Positions 19,801 through 29,171 of a DNA stretch of 64,000 bases are shown piece after piece. A program made the position numbers and the translations under genes. Source of the DNA: Leishmania mexicana MHOM/GT/2001/U1103 (taxonomy: Eukaryota > Euglenozoa > Kinetoplastea > Trypanosomatida > Trypanosomatidae); assembly GCF_000234665.1 (NCBI RefSeq), contig NC_018333.1, positions 805,001-869,000 on the forward strand, written 5' to 3'. The notes beneath the pieces were generated by a model. The model was not told where the DNA came from. It saw only the letters and a program-made list of their open reading frames with translations, and made no database searches. The stretch's first letter is position 1. Every line of letters begins with the position of its first letter.

Positions 19801-21889
19801 CTTCCTCGTCTGCGTCGCGGCGCAACAACCGAAGCGATAGTGCCTCCTCTTGCAACAGCTTCTCCCGTTGCACCTCCCACTCTAGGATGAGCGTGTACAC
19901 CAGCTTTTCACTTTCCTGGAGGCGTCGCAGTTCCTGTGACTGCTGCACCAGCGCTCTGTCCTTGGTGGCGGTGGCGAGGAGCTCGGCGTATGCGGTTCTC
20001 TGAGTTTCGCAAAGGTGCTCCGCAGCCTGGACCGCCGACCGCTCCAACGCAGTGCGCTGCTCTGCGTACCAAGTGAGCCAATCTGCACGGGCGCGAATCT
20101 CGCGCTCCACCAGCTCATCTTCGATGCGCATGCGGTGGCCCTCAGTGGCCTCGCGGTCTACAAGAAACAACTCTAGTGCCGCCTGCCGGCGAATGCGTTC
20201 TAGTGAAGTGTTCACAACCGACACGGAATCGGCTGCATCTCCGCTACCTCCACCTTGTTGCTCCTGAGCGGCGTTGGCGCCATTATCGAGGCCTACCTGG
20301 GTATACGGCTGAAGCGACCGCGTTGGGACTGCTCCACGGTACTGTTGCTCCTCTCGTGTGGGGGAGAGAAGTATGTCGAGCTGCTGCACAAACGACGGAA
20401 GAGTTGCAAGGCCGAGTGCATTGCGCTCGTAGCTCTGCAGCTTGACCTGTGCCACGCCTTGTCGAGCAGCACTACCGGGTCGACGCGCTCGCACGTGCGC
20501 TTCTCTTGACGCCGTGGCATGCAGCTGCATCTGGCCATCGCGGAGCTCCGTGTTGGCGATCAGCGCAAGCACCTCCGTGCTTCTTGTGAGCAGCTGCGGG
20601 AGCGACAGGGACTTTTCTTCCTCAGTTGTCGATCCGGTCGGCGGGCCCTCCACCTCTGACACCGCATTCGTTGCACCGCGGATCCCGGGATGCTTTTTTT
20701 GTGCCTGCAGCACAGCGCCGTCGCTGCCAGGCAGCGGCTGCACGGCTAACGGCAGCTCCATCTCGAATGCGCAAAGATACGGGAGTCCCGGCGTTTGGGT
20801 AAACAGGGTCGGCGCGTCGGCGTCGACATCTTCGGCGGACGGCGTCATCTCCACTTCATCATACCCCGCACTGATGTCACTTGCAGATGTACTCACTGTA
20901 CGCAGAGCTAGGGTGGCACGGAGCCGTGCACGTCCCTCGCGAGCACGACGAAGCAGTTGCACGGCCTCTTCGTCATCTTCGTCTCCGTTTAGCACCTCCA
21001 TCCGGTCGAAATACACATCTAGCGCATCCTCCGTAAGCAGCGCCTCGCGCTCTTGCTGCTTGCGCACGGCGTACGCTATGTCTTCTGTTTCCTGGTCACA
21101 CGCCGCCGCAGAGCATGCCTTCAGTGTCTCCGCTGCCTTGGCGAGCAGCTGTTCCGTTGATTCAACTAGGCGGTGAAACTCGATATCCTCCGTGCATGCA
21201 GGGTCGCCGGCTGCTTTCATGGGGGAGGGATCACCACGGCACGCCAAGGGTGCCTCATGAGTGTCTGGCATAAACAAGTGCGATGCCATGGAAGCGATAG
21301 ACGCACCCTGAACTGCGAGACTCGCACGACGCGCCCACTCCTTTCCGCTTCGCAAGACAGCAGCATGCCGCTCCACCGCGGGAGACCGCGTGAATCGGGT
21401 AAGTGACGGTGTTGACGTATGGCACGCCGTTCGTTCTCTTTGTAGCCCATCGCCGTTGCTCAGGTTCTCGAGAGCGTCAAGGGCGTCCGTAACAGTCTCC
21501 ATCAGCGTCGCTGGTGTCGTCCTGTCCAGCAACAAGAGGGAAGGAAACTTCTCGTGGAGATACAGTCGAAGCGGGTCCTTGTGCCCGTGTTCGCGGTCAC
21601 GCCTGGGTGCAGTCGTGCCGCCATGGCCACAGGGGTCTGCGACGACAGCGCCATCGCTCACGTCGTTGTCGTTGGACGCCGTACCCGTAAGAAAGACATG
21701 GCCGTCGCCCATCTGCGATTTAAACTGACTCGGTGCTGCCCACTCAAGGCCGTCGTTGTAGGGCCCCTCGGCGCCGTACTTGGCCAGCAGCGCAGCTTCC
21801 TCCTCAAGCGTCAGCTGCGGAAAAGGAGCCACCGCTGCGGTGGCCGGGCCCGCCTCGCCATTAGCCTCGTCGCCAGAGTCCACATTCAT
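16814..21889 (-). CDS. Large coiled-coil, leucine-rich-repeat and IQ-motif protein (LRRIQ1-like layout)
   Basis: This 1691-residue protein has three parts. The first part (1 to about 530) is acidic and probably disordered. A charged, Gln/Glu/Arg-rich coiled coil follows at about 540-830. An SDS22-type LRR block runs from about 925 to 1215, including KELDLSGNPLRQLD, LRSLRLSHNRLASL and LQELDLTGNPCLVE, and closes with an LRR-cap-like segment. An IQ motif, VKRIQPVWRGAALRSRLRRF, follows at about 1490-1510 and predicts calmodulin or centrin binding. The tail is basic. Order and length match LRRIQ1, a cilium-associated protein of about 1720 residues in vertebrates, but this is an architectural match only. 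The ATG at 21889 sits about 166 nt from a strong acceptor at 22055-22056. Another in-frame ATG at 21958 also lies downstream of it. Confidence 0.8.
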   Translation of the reverse strand: MNVDSGDEANGEAGPATAAVAPFPQLTLEEEAALLAKYGAEGPYNDGLEWAAPSQFKSQMGDGHVFLTGTASNDNDVSDGAVVADPCGHGGTTAPRRDREHGHKDPLRLYLHEKFPSLLLLDRTTPATLMETVTDALDALENLSNGDGLQRERTACHTSTPSLTRFTRSPAVERHAAVLRSGKEWARRASLAVQGASIASMASHLFMPDTHEAPLACRGDPSPMKAAGDPACTEDIEFHRLVESTEQLLAKAAETLKACSAAACDQETEDIAYAVRKQQEREALLTEDALDVYFDRMEVLNGDEDDEEAVQLLRRAREGRARLRATLALRTVSTSASDISAGYDEVEMTPSAEDVDADAPTLFTQTPGLPYLCAFEMELPLAVQPLPGSDGAVLQAQKKHPGIRGATNAVSEVEGPPTGSTTEEEKSLSLPQLLTRSTEVLALIANTELRDGQMQLHATASREAHVRARRPGSAARQGVAQVKLQSYERNALGLATLPSFVQQLDILLSPTREEQQYRGAVPTRSLQPYTQVGLDNGANAAQEQQGGGSGDAADSVSVVNTSLERIRRQAALELFLVDREATEGHRMRIEDELVEREIRARADWLTWYAEQRTALERSAVQAAEHLCETQRTAYAELLATATKDRALVQQSQELRRLQESEKLVYTLILEWEVQREKLLQEEALSLRLLRRDADEEEQRARMATQKRVDGEMATAKSAMEQLRAVFEQQRVWACSQTLQGEDDASAADTAVSLDENTLRESQWYSWRIAPLLRERAALLRWISTRQKTLESVRTLLVEAEGHYRAHVKGAAQSLNSIEASASVVVLPENPPLVEECGVPAKQAAADARVLDADTFVRLLWPSLHTVARSPRRAPQHLAKLVLSLEDLQQVDWGQLRHLSLSAAQGARPQCEPKAAVSVARVVKELDLSGNPLRQLDVLEAVRTFSSLQSLSVSHAQLHTLDVSGPTGTTDRALATGLPDQRRLSAGSAPSSRTSHLRHVAAARNHALAARVHLLSLTVSSNNLASLTPLSTLASSSLVRCTVTENKLTALDSLKGCVQLRELSAAHNRLTDAHAVSAMPLLRELDVGSNELATLTSRTDGGEDDATSNSPMLLSKLCASHNPLRALPTSQYVYPCLTQLFVNRTKLASLDAAALGWFPMLTVLQVEGNEISDISGVQHCPRLRSLRLSHNRLASLSALEPLRCCTRLQELDLTGNPCLVEDSNDVQLAATVTRALHELVPSLEILNNCRREHARELRRMPESHSSSSRAPTTGTEADDHLDCGWHADAALAALVTSSSRYLPAATPQLYREVFSALCWDAQLQHVLEEKELREAYAERPLNRAKAWELTASDAAAAVCAKSDGDQPPSNPSAAAVADLNALTAAQIHVRTAEHQRHVEHYRVDAAVLSEWISLSYRPPSAALAVSAEGDPLACTHVRNFSYKQHQHDHVALLARAYLTEWLHGRVLVRRARLELARLRLAYWQSQARQEELAVKRIQPVWRGAALRSRLRRFLYPERAGKSEGIDVDDFPKVNVDDWLVGNAAALAPVEVLFHDVVESARGLAPVPFDIPETMPSHAVAAIIEASPLPVSTSFTPALPRDAPSHSGVIRDDAAPQRIAGKPPSSGVAVDRKLKNSGSTLTEEWGPLVAAQIRKKRQKLARSHQQHVREEFLQDPLRVKREAREDRAHQRPK

Positions 21890-22054
21890 TCTAACGTACC
21901 CCGCTTGCTTTTTCTGTTGTCGCTTTGTAGTTGCTCTATTCTCTAGAGAGAACAACATGACAAAGGAATAGTGCACGGCAGACAGCGGTTCCACGTGTGC
22001 CTGGAACCTCCCTTGTACATCGTGACCGCCGTGCGTACGCGGCGAAGTTTGCTT

Positions 22055-22056
22055 CT
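22055..22056 (-). promoter_or_regulatory. Likely spliced-leader acceptor AG for the LRR-IQ gene
   Basis: A pyrimidine tract opposite 22095-22130 on the minus strand is followed, with no earlier AG, by GTATCGGCGACAG. The 5' UTR would be about 166 nt. Confidence 0.45.
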
Positions 22057-22361
22057 GTCGCCGATACGTGGCATGTTCGAACGGGTGCAGTGGGGAGATG
22101 GGGAGAGAGAGGAAGAGAAACGTGGCGGAGGACCAGCGATGCCTCACAGACACAGCAAGCTGCGAGCATCCTGCACGGTGACCGAGGATGGCATGATCAG
22201 GCCCAGAGACTTCTGAGGTGCAGTAGTGGAAAGAAGACAGCAAGGGCGTTTCGTCACCTCTGCGCAGAGGGGGGGGGAGGAGGCTTTAGTGGGGAGCTCG
22301 TCAGTCCAGTAGGAGAACGCAGATGTATGCTCCTGCACTCTCTGGCGCACTCCTCCGGGGT

Positions 22362-22393
22362 AGGGAGGGAGGGAGGGAGGGAGGGAGGGGGGG
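22362..22393. repeat. (GGGA)n tandem repeat, G-rich on the plus strand
   Basis: Seven or so tandem GGGA units end in a run of Gs. Four or more G-runs spaced by single bases could form a G-quadruplex on the plus strand. In the transcript this is a C/T tract. Confidence 0.8.
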
Positions 22394-23431
22394 CAAGAAA
22401 GGATGAATAAACGAGAAACGGAATGAGACGCGAATTAGCATCCGCCACCACGAGAGAGGGAGTGACAACGGCAGTCGAGTATCGGTGACGCGTATATCCG
22501 ACTTTTACGGTTTGCCTGCTTCTGTATTTTATTTTCTGTTTTTTTTTCCGTTTGTCAAGCCTCGTCGAGACGCAGTGATTTTTTTTTAGAGAAGGTGTGC
22601 ATGCGCTGACCGTGAGGATGACTCACATTCGGTGCATGTCTACCGATGGAAGGGAGGAGGAGGAGGGGGGTCGCGGTGTCTGTGAAGATGAGGGCTGGGG
22701 AAGATAAGAGTAGTAAGAACACATCGCAGCATTCATGACCACAACAAGAAGAGAGGGTTAGCGAGTGGGGAGAGGAAAGGCGGGGGGGCGGTGCTAGAGC
22801 GATGGGGCAAGAAGCATGTCCACCTCGCGGGATCAAGTGGCACGCTAGAAAATCAAGAGAGCGCCCGGACTGGAGTCACAGCGATACGCACAGACTTGGG
22901 AATCCACGGAACATCGAATGCCTCTCTTTCTCTCCCCCTTGAAGGATGCGTGAGCCTGTGTCCTGCGCCGGCATACCCCCTTCCCGTCACCATCGCGTTG
23001 CCGCACTCTCAAAGTCATCGCCTCCTCCCTTTCGCATATTCACTTGCAAAGGAGGCGCAGGCTCACCGGTTTCGATGAGCCGCACAGACAGGCTGGCAAG
23101 CGCAAAGAGAGTCGCATACTGACGGACGTTCACGCGGAGAGTTGCTGAGCGAGCAGGGAGGGAGATGCACCACCGAAAAAAAAAACGTTCAGCATCCCTT
23201 CGGGGAGGCAAGAACCTCACAAGCTACAACAAGCGCATTTTAGGAAGATCATGGGTCCCCCCAAAAGTCTCTTCCCTACACCTCGCTATGCTCTCTCTCC
23301 GCCTCTCGTTGCACAAGCAGAATGCCGCAGCGCGGTACTCGTGCACATGTAGCGTGAACGTGTAGACGTGCGCGTGGATTTGGTGTCGTCAGCAAATATG
23401 ATGAAACCCCCCAAAAAGGACAACAACAATA

Positions 23432-25549
23432 TCACGACGCCAACGCCCACGTGTCTTCCGCGCTGAGAAGGCCCTGTGACTCATATGCGTGCAAGTCCGC
23501 CAGGTAGGAGGGGCACATCGCCAACGAGTCAAGTGGCTGGTGCAAAGTCGGTGGTGCTGACAAGTCCGAAATGCTGACTGAGCTTTCTCTTTCTATTTTC
23601 TGCGAAGAGGCCCCTGAAAGCGTCTTCGCGGGGAAGATGCGGTGGAAGCCGCGGGCGTAAGCAAGCTCGTCCCTCATGCGCAGCTCCACGTCCTCGCGGG
23701 TTCCAGCAGCGTTGCCGCGAGCAACCACATCGACGTCACCCGCCTCCGCAATGTGGAAAAGCCCCCGATCCTTTGCTGCGAGGGGGCCGTGTAGGTCCTC
23801 GCGCAGCCGGGACGAGTTCCAGAGTGTGCTACCTGGTGCCATATTCCTCTCGAACGGCTCCAGCATCGCCAAATTGAGCAGGTCAGCCACCACGTTTGTC
23901 TTGGTGGAGTAGTCGAACGTCGAGCTGCTCTCAAGCGACGGCAGCGTGTTGACTTCAATGAGAAACGGATTGAGGCTGGCATCGAGCATGACGTCGAAAC
24001 CATACAGCTCAAAGTAGCTGCCCGGCATCGGCACACGGCGAACGGCGTCGTTGACGACAGGCCGTACCGCCATTAAGGTGCGCGTGATCAGCTGGGCAAT
24101 TTCCTCACGCACTGCATCGGAGGCGCGACGAGCCGGTGCCACTCCTGTGCGGCTCCTCACAGTACTTTCACCGCAAGCATCAATGTAGTCCCACAGCCGC
24201 TGGAGAGACCATTTCAGCTCCGGTAGGACTGCATCCCCGTCAACCGCATTGGTTTCCGTCGGCAAGGATAGAATGGAACGGCCATGGCCATGCATGGCGA
24301 CGTAACGCCTGCCCACCGAGTAGTTTGTCAGGTGTCGGAAACGGTCGTGCATGTGCTTTGTGCAGTAAGCCGACGGAGTCACACTGCCGCTGTGGTTGTT
24401 GCCCCTGTTGCGAGAACCAGCGCTCTCGTGTCTTGCGCTACCGGCCAGAGAGCCTGGTAGAACGGCTCCGTCGCCTACCTCCATCCCGCCACAGTCGATA
24501 CTCGAGGATGATGAGTTAGTCGTGTCGCTGTACGGCTCAGCTGCAAATCGCACCAGCCCCTCCTCGTGCCAGTAGACGGTGAGTGGGTTGTAAGAGGTGA
24601 CAGCGACATAGAGGCGCAGATCCACCTTTCGACCCTCCACGAGAAGAGGATTCTCAATGTACTCCTGCACAACGTAGCTGCTGAAGAGCCGCCGAGTCTC
24701 CTTAGAGGCTGCCTTACAGTCAATCTCCTCCATGATGCGCTCCCATGACGGCGCATGCTCGGTGCCGCCTTGCGAGATCAAGATGCCCCGGCCGCAGCTG
24801 CCTCGAGACGGCTTCCAGATGAAGTGCCGGTCGCTCGGTGATGCCTTCATGGCAGTCACCAAGCTTTCCCGCTCCTGCGGATAGAACCAGGTGCGTGGTA
24901 CATAGCTGTAGCGTGACTGCACCGCCTTACGCTCTCCTGACGTGGTGGCGCACTGCATGGCATCCTTGAAGGCCCGGCGCACATTCACCGCCATCCCTCG
25001 CTTGCAGCCGATGTTTGCGTGGCTCAGCGGGAAGTGGTTGTACCGCTGGTGAGAGTTCACCATGCGAAGCTTCTCCATGTAAGCTGCCTGCTCAGACGAA
25101 TCAGCAGCGGCGAAGTCGAGGAGCGGGGTCGGCTGCCCGTCGCGCAGCATCTCGCAGAACCGCATCGAGCGTCCCCACACGAGGTTGCTCGCCACGTCAC
25201 GAGCTTCTGCAGGGACACGGCGGAACCCAGCCTTCAAGAGCGGCAGCCGCAAGGCGTAGTACTCGCACGAGGATGACGTGATACTGAACAGTGGCAACGC
25301 AGTCCCGAGCGAGCTGGGCTGAAAAGCGTAGCCCGGTGGGCACTTCTCACGCATTCGGGGAAAGTAAAAGCTCGCTTTGCGCTGTGGGCTGCTGGACGGC
25401 TTCAAGTACACCGGCATCGGTGAAACAGACTCCACAGCGTGCATGAGGGACGACGATTCAGAGAGGCAGCTGCTGGCCGACTCACCCGCGTTCGCGGCCA
25501 CTGCAGCCGCCGCCGCCGCGGCACAGAGACGCCCGTGACGACGGAACAT
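23432..25549 (-). CDS. Tubulin-tyrosine-ligase-like (TTLL) enzyme
   Basis: This 705-residue protein contains the ATP-grasp domain of the TTLL family. The ATP-binding loop FIWKPSRGSCGRGI lies near 240-255, QEYIENPLLVEGRKVDLR near 296-313, RHLTNYSV near 407 and the metal-binding segment GFDVMLD...FLIEVNTLPSLE near 515-545. TTLL enzymes add glutamate, glycine or tyrosine to tubulin tails. All key residues seem present, so it should be active, probably as a polyglutamylase acting on axonemal or subpellicular microtubules. The subtype cannot be fixed by eye. A Ser/Gly-rich insert (about 360-395) interrupts the domain. The frame extends upstream to 25669 only through a TTG codon. The ATG at 25549 (MFRRHGRLC, followed by a poly-Ala run) is the first real start. 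Confidence 0.9.
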   Translation of the reverse strand: MFRRHGRLCAAAAAAAVAANAGESASSCLSESSSLMHAVESVSPMPVYLKPSSSPQRKASFYFPRMREKCPPGYAFQPSSLGTALPLFSITSSSCEYYALRLPLLKAGFRRVPAEARDVASNLVWGRSMRFCEMLRDGQPTPLLDFAAADSSEQAAYMEKLRMVNSHQRYNHFPLSHANIGCKRGMAVNVRRAFKDAMQCATTSGERKAVQSRYSYVPRTWFYPQERESLVTAMKASPSDRHFIWKPSRGSCGRGILISQGGTEHAPSWERIMEEIDCKAASKETRRLFSSYVVQEYIENPLLVEGRKVDLRLYVAVTSYNPLTVYWHEEGLVRFAAEPYSDTTNSSSSSIDCGGMEVGDGAVLPGSLAGSARHESAGSRNRGNNHSGSVTPSAYCTKHMHDRFRHLTNYSVGRRYVAMHGHGRSILSLPTETNAVDGDAVLPELKWSLQRLWDYIDACGESTVRSRTGVAPARRASDAVREEIAQLITRTLMAVRPVVNDAVRRVPMPGSYFELYGFDVMLDASLNPFLIEVNTLPSLESSSTFDYSTKTNVVADLLNLAMLEPFERNMAPGSTLWNSSRLREDLHGPLAAKDRGLFHIAEAGDVDVVARGNAAGTREDVELRMRDELAYARGFHRIFPAKTLSGASSQKIERESSVSISDLSAPPTLHQPLDSLAMCPSYLADLHAYESQGLLSAEDTWALAS

Positions 25550-28500
25550 GTCCCTGTGCACGTAATGCCACGAGTAGAGGGCTTTCCTGCAGCAAGGTGC
25601 AAGCAAAGGATACCGAGAGTGCGTAGAGAGTCCCGACGCACAAGCTACGCACCAAAACAACGCAGCCAAACTTTTTATTTTCTAATCCGCCGAGCAGCGG
25701 AGTCAAAGACGTCCCCTCTTCCCGTCGGCTTGCCCGAACTCCGCCTGCTCCGCCTCTCGTCGCGATGAAAAGCGTGCTTCTTTGTTGCGCACTGCTTTTT
25801 TGTTGTTGTTCGCACCGTGAGATCAACACCCAAACAAAGGCGTCGACTCACATCCCAGCTGAGCAGCACCAGTTACTTAATAGATTTCTGTCTCCCCGCG
25901 AGTATCGGGCAATGATGTCGTCTGTGTGCGGTGACGCAGGGGAAAAACAAAACCTATACAAGAGGACCTTCTCTCCCTTTAATACACACACACGCAGATA
26001 AAAAAAAAGAATACTGGAGAGCCCGTTGGATTAGTCGTCTCTCTCTCTGTCCCTCTGTCTGTCTGTGCGTGTTGTGTGTGGTGTACTAAATTGTTTGTGC
26101 GACTCACAAGTGAGTCTCCGCGTCACCCCCTTTCCGGGCGCGTTTACGGCGAAAGTGAAGGACCGAGACGCCGTCTGAGATGCGCAGGCGCGAAGAAACG
26201 AGTGCGAAGAAAAAAAAGAGGCAAGAAGAGTGAATACCATCGGGGCGGATGGACGGATGGAAAAGGTTCGGGGGTGGCACCTACGTGCGTAGAATTACCC
26301 TTGCCACTCGCAGCTCAGCCCTTCGCATGAAGCCGCTGAGCCGGAGAGGAGCTACTGTACTCGGTTAGCAAGAAAAATGTCCTGGGAGTTGAGAACACGC
26401 CACCATTCTTACGCTATCACCGACAGGCGCACAGTTCTACACTACAGATGCAACGTGCGCATGTGCGCGCGACGGCAGGCGGTGGGCGAAGGTGCCCATG
26501 AGGGCTTCTGCGCTGCTTCATGCTCTCTCACTGACGGTCCATACACTTGGGTCAGCAAAACACTCCCTCACTCTCATAGCTACACAGAGAGAAAGCCACA
26601 CATACACGCACACACAAAACTAGAAATCGTCCTGCACAACGTGATGCACCATTGTGTCGCCTTGCGTGCATCCGTGCCGACAGCGACATGTCAAGGACAT
26701 AGTAAGGCGAGAAAAAAAAGTCGGAAAACAAAGGCGCGAAACCATGGGGCTCGTTAGTCGCGCTCAGTGCCCTTTTCACGGAGCACGATTGCGCCAGCAT
26801 CTATGCGTGCACGTGTGCAGAGCCGATGCTGCGCACAACAGGCAAAAAAGCCCCATACCCATACAACGAGCAAGTAGCCAACTCCGCAGCAAGGCTAAAG
26901 AAGCATCAGCAACAAAAATGTGCATGAGCACAACAACGGATATATAGACATTTTTTGTCTCCGTGGGAGGAAACACTTCGCCTTCAGCTTACCTCATGAC
27001 GAAGGATACCCCTCCGCGCGTGGTATCCTCCAGTGCTCACTGGCACCCGTTTTCCCTCTCACTCAGAGTGGAAGCCCAGGCAGGACCGCTATCCCCTGCC
27101 GATCCCAAGCCACGTCTGGTTTTGAAACAGGGTCCAAGTGCCGACGACGTAGGGAGCCCAGAGTGACTTATCGCTATTCATGTCGGCAGCGAGGTGATGG
27201 ACGGCGTGGCGGCAGGGAGACCTGCGACCGTGCACATGCTTGTTTCATCCACATGATGGGCAGAGTGTCAGCGTGACTCGAACGCAATCTATTACCCGGC
27301 CCCCTCCCACTGGCCTACTCGTGTGTGTGGGGGAAGGGGGAGGGTCTGAGGCGCCTGTGCGGGGTGGAGTTTGAGGCACGGGTCGTGTTCGCAGGTGCCT
27401 GTGTTGCCGCATTGCTGTACTTTGCGTATGTCTAGCACTGCTTTGGACCAGGCGCATGGGGGCCCTGTGACAGGGTCGGTGGGATCGAGCGGACTTGAGG
27501 TCGTGTGGCACGGCAGAGACTGTGCATTCTGAGAAGGAAAAACGCATCGCTTGCCAGTATGTCGACTCGGCTAATGAAAGTTCAGTGGTGATGCGAATCG
27601 TCCACGCCACTGTAGCGCACCAAGAAGTCAGAGACATGCCAATGAGGTGAGAGTCCACATAACCCCCGGTGTGAAGCAACGCACCATGCACCATCCAAGC
27701 AGCACCAAAACAGTTACCTACACCGTGGGTCACAGGCGTCTGTGTACGCACATTGCCAGATCAAAGAAGCCCGAAGAAGAAAACAGAAGTGCCGTTGTGT
27801 TCGGCTTTTATTATCACAGATGGGTGTGCTTATACGTGCGCGCGCGCATGATTGAAGGATTGCATGAACGGACGTAGAGCGAGACGGTCTCCCGCACGAC
27901 GTTGGATGAGCCCCCTCCTCCCCGCCTTCGTACAAACAACATAGCGGTTTGAAAAGAAAAAGTGTCAAAGAGGCATCGGCACAGACGCGCCGACATGGAC
28001 GACAGGAGGATAAAGAAAGTCATACGAAAAAAAAAGACACAGAGGTACTGGAGAAAGCAAGCAAGCGAGCCACGGGAACAAACCAAGACCCTAAGAAGCG
28101 CTACGAATAACCGGCTTGCGAACTTGTGAGCCAGCCATCGTACATTTTGTGTGCTTGCTACTACGGTTATGGCTGGATGTCATCCATGTTCTATCCTTTC
28201 TCAGCTGACACTGTCGCCATCGTTCTCTCCCCCTCTTCCTCTCTGCGACTGTGGGTCTGTAATTCTCACCGTCGCATTCAACTTTCCGAAGAAGTCTCCA
28301 TCGGCAAGAGAACGGCGGAGCCATCAAGAGCAAGGGCAAGATCAAGAGCGAGAAGAGAGCCGGACACCAGAGACACATGGCGAGAAGCGCCAAACCGCAC
28401 ACAACACAAAAAAGAAAACGCGAAAAACGTTACGGGTCATGACAGCGCAACAGTACGAAAAGACGCACAGAACACATGACGTCGGAATAAATGGGAAACA

Positions 28501-29171
28501 TACAAAATGGAGGCAAAACACAGTCAGGGAAAAGATGCGTGAGCACGCTTGTGCCTCGGTGTTTCGTGTGCGTGCGCCTACGTGTGTGTGTGTGTGAGGA
28601 GGGGGAGGGAAGGTGGCTTCGCTGCTCGTATCTTCTCCGATCTGAACCAGCATGCCGTAGGCCGGGCTTGTCCGCGTGCCTTCGCCGGCCGCGTTCGCCC
28701 AGTGACACGTACTTCTCGGACAAAAGAGGCTCCCTTTTGCCGTCCCTCTCTCGCCGCTAACAACACGAAGTACAGGAAAATAAAAAGAGGGCAAGGAGAG
28801 AGTGGATAAGGGGAGGGGCGACACAAGGAAAATGGCGAGGGAGTAGGGCGAAGGCAAGAGGACATGGTTTATAAAAACGCCGCACACACGCAAGAGGAAG
28901 AGGGGGTTCATGTGAAGCGTGGGGTATCAGAGAAGTCTTCACGCACACGCGCGCGCAGAAGCGCACACGGACACGCACACAAACAGACTCCGGGACAACG
29001 TCGATTCGCTGCACAGTCCGCGCTGAAAGACCACGCGTCATGCGGGACAGAGTGGGTCGTGTTTCGCTGCCCTCAGGACTCGGCCGCTTTTTCTTCTTTG
29101 GGGGGGAGGAATGCGTTTAGCGGCTTCGCTTTTATTCTCCTCTCTTCACGCTACCAAGTGTTACTGCGGCC
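25550..29171. other. Long intergenic region holding repeat copy A
   Basis: At 3.6 kb this is the longest gene-free stretch. Apart from the 512-bp repeat copy at 27008-27519 I see purine-rich plus-strand patches (26200-26235, 28300-28450) and a (GT)n near 28577-28594. The 168-codon minus frame at 27245-27751 overlaps the repeat and is not accepted as a gene. Confidence 0.6.
27008..27519 (+). repeat. 512-bp repeat, copy A (SIDER-like), inverted partner at 51774-52285
   Basis: I compared this segment base by base with the reverse complement of 51774-52285 and found no difference over 512 bases. Outside these limits the two copies diverge at once on the right side (27520 onward). On the left there is only faint similarity after a 4-base offset. 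The size, position in the RecQ 3' flank and lack of coding capacity resemble Leishmania SIDER retroposons. The family assignment is from memory, not a search. The strand label is arbitrary and only marks that the two copies are opposite. Confidence 0.9.

Larger units (their letters stand above)
21890..23431. other. Intergenic region, no gene seen
   Basis: It holds the LRR gene's acceptor (22055-22056), a (GGGA)n tract (22362-22393) and short T-runs around 22523-22550. The TTLL 3' UTR begins at its right end. No credible reading frame was seen. Confidence 0.6.

Noticed and set aside
27245..27751. 168-codon minus-strand frame overlapping repeat A, with 88 residues shared with a plus-strand frame at 51782-52048
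   Set aside because: The shared protein sequence is only because the DNA repeat is identical. The frame continues into unrelated sequence in each copy and has no recognisable domain.
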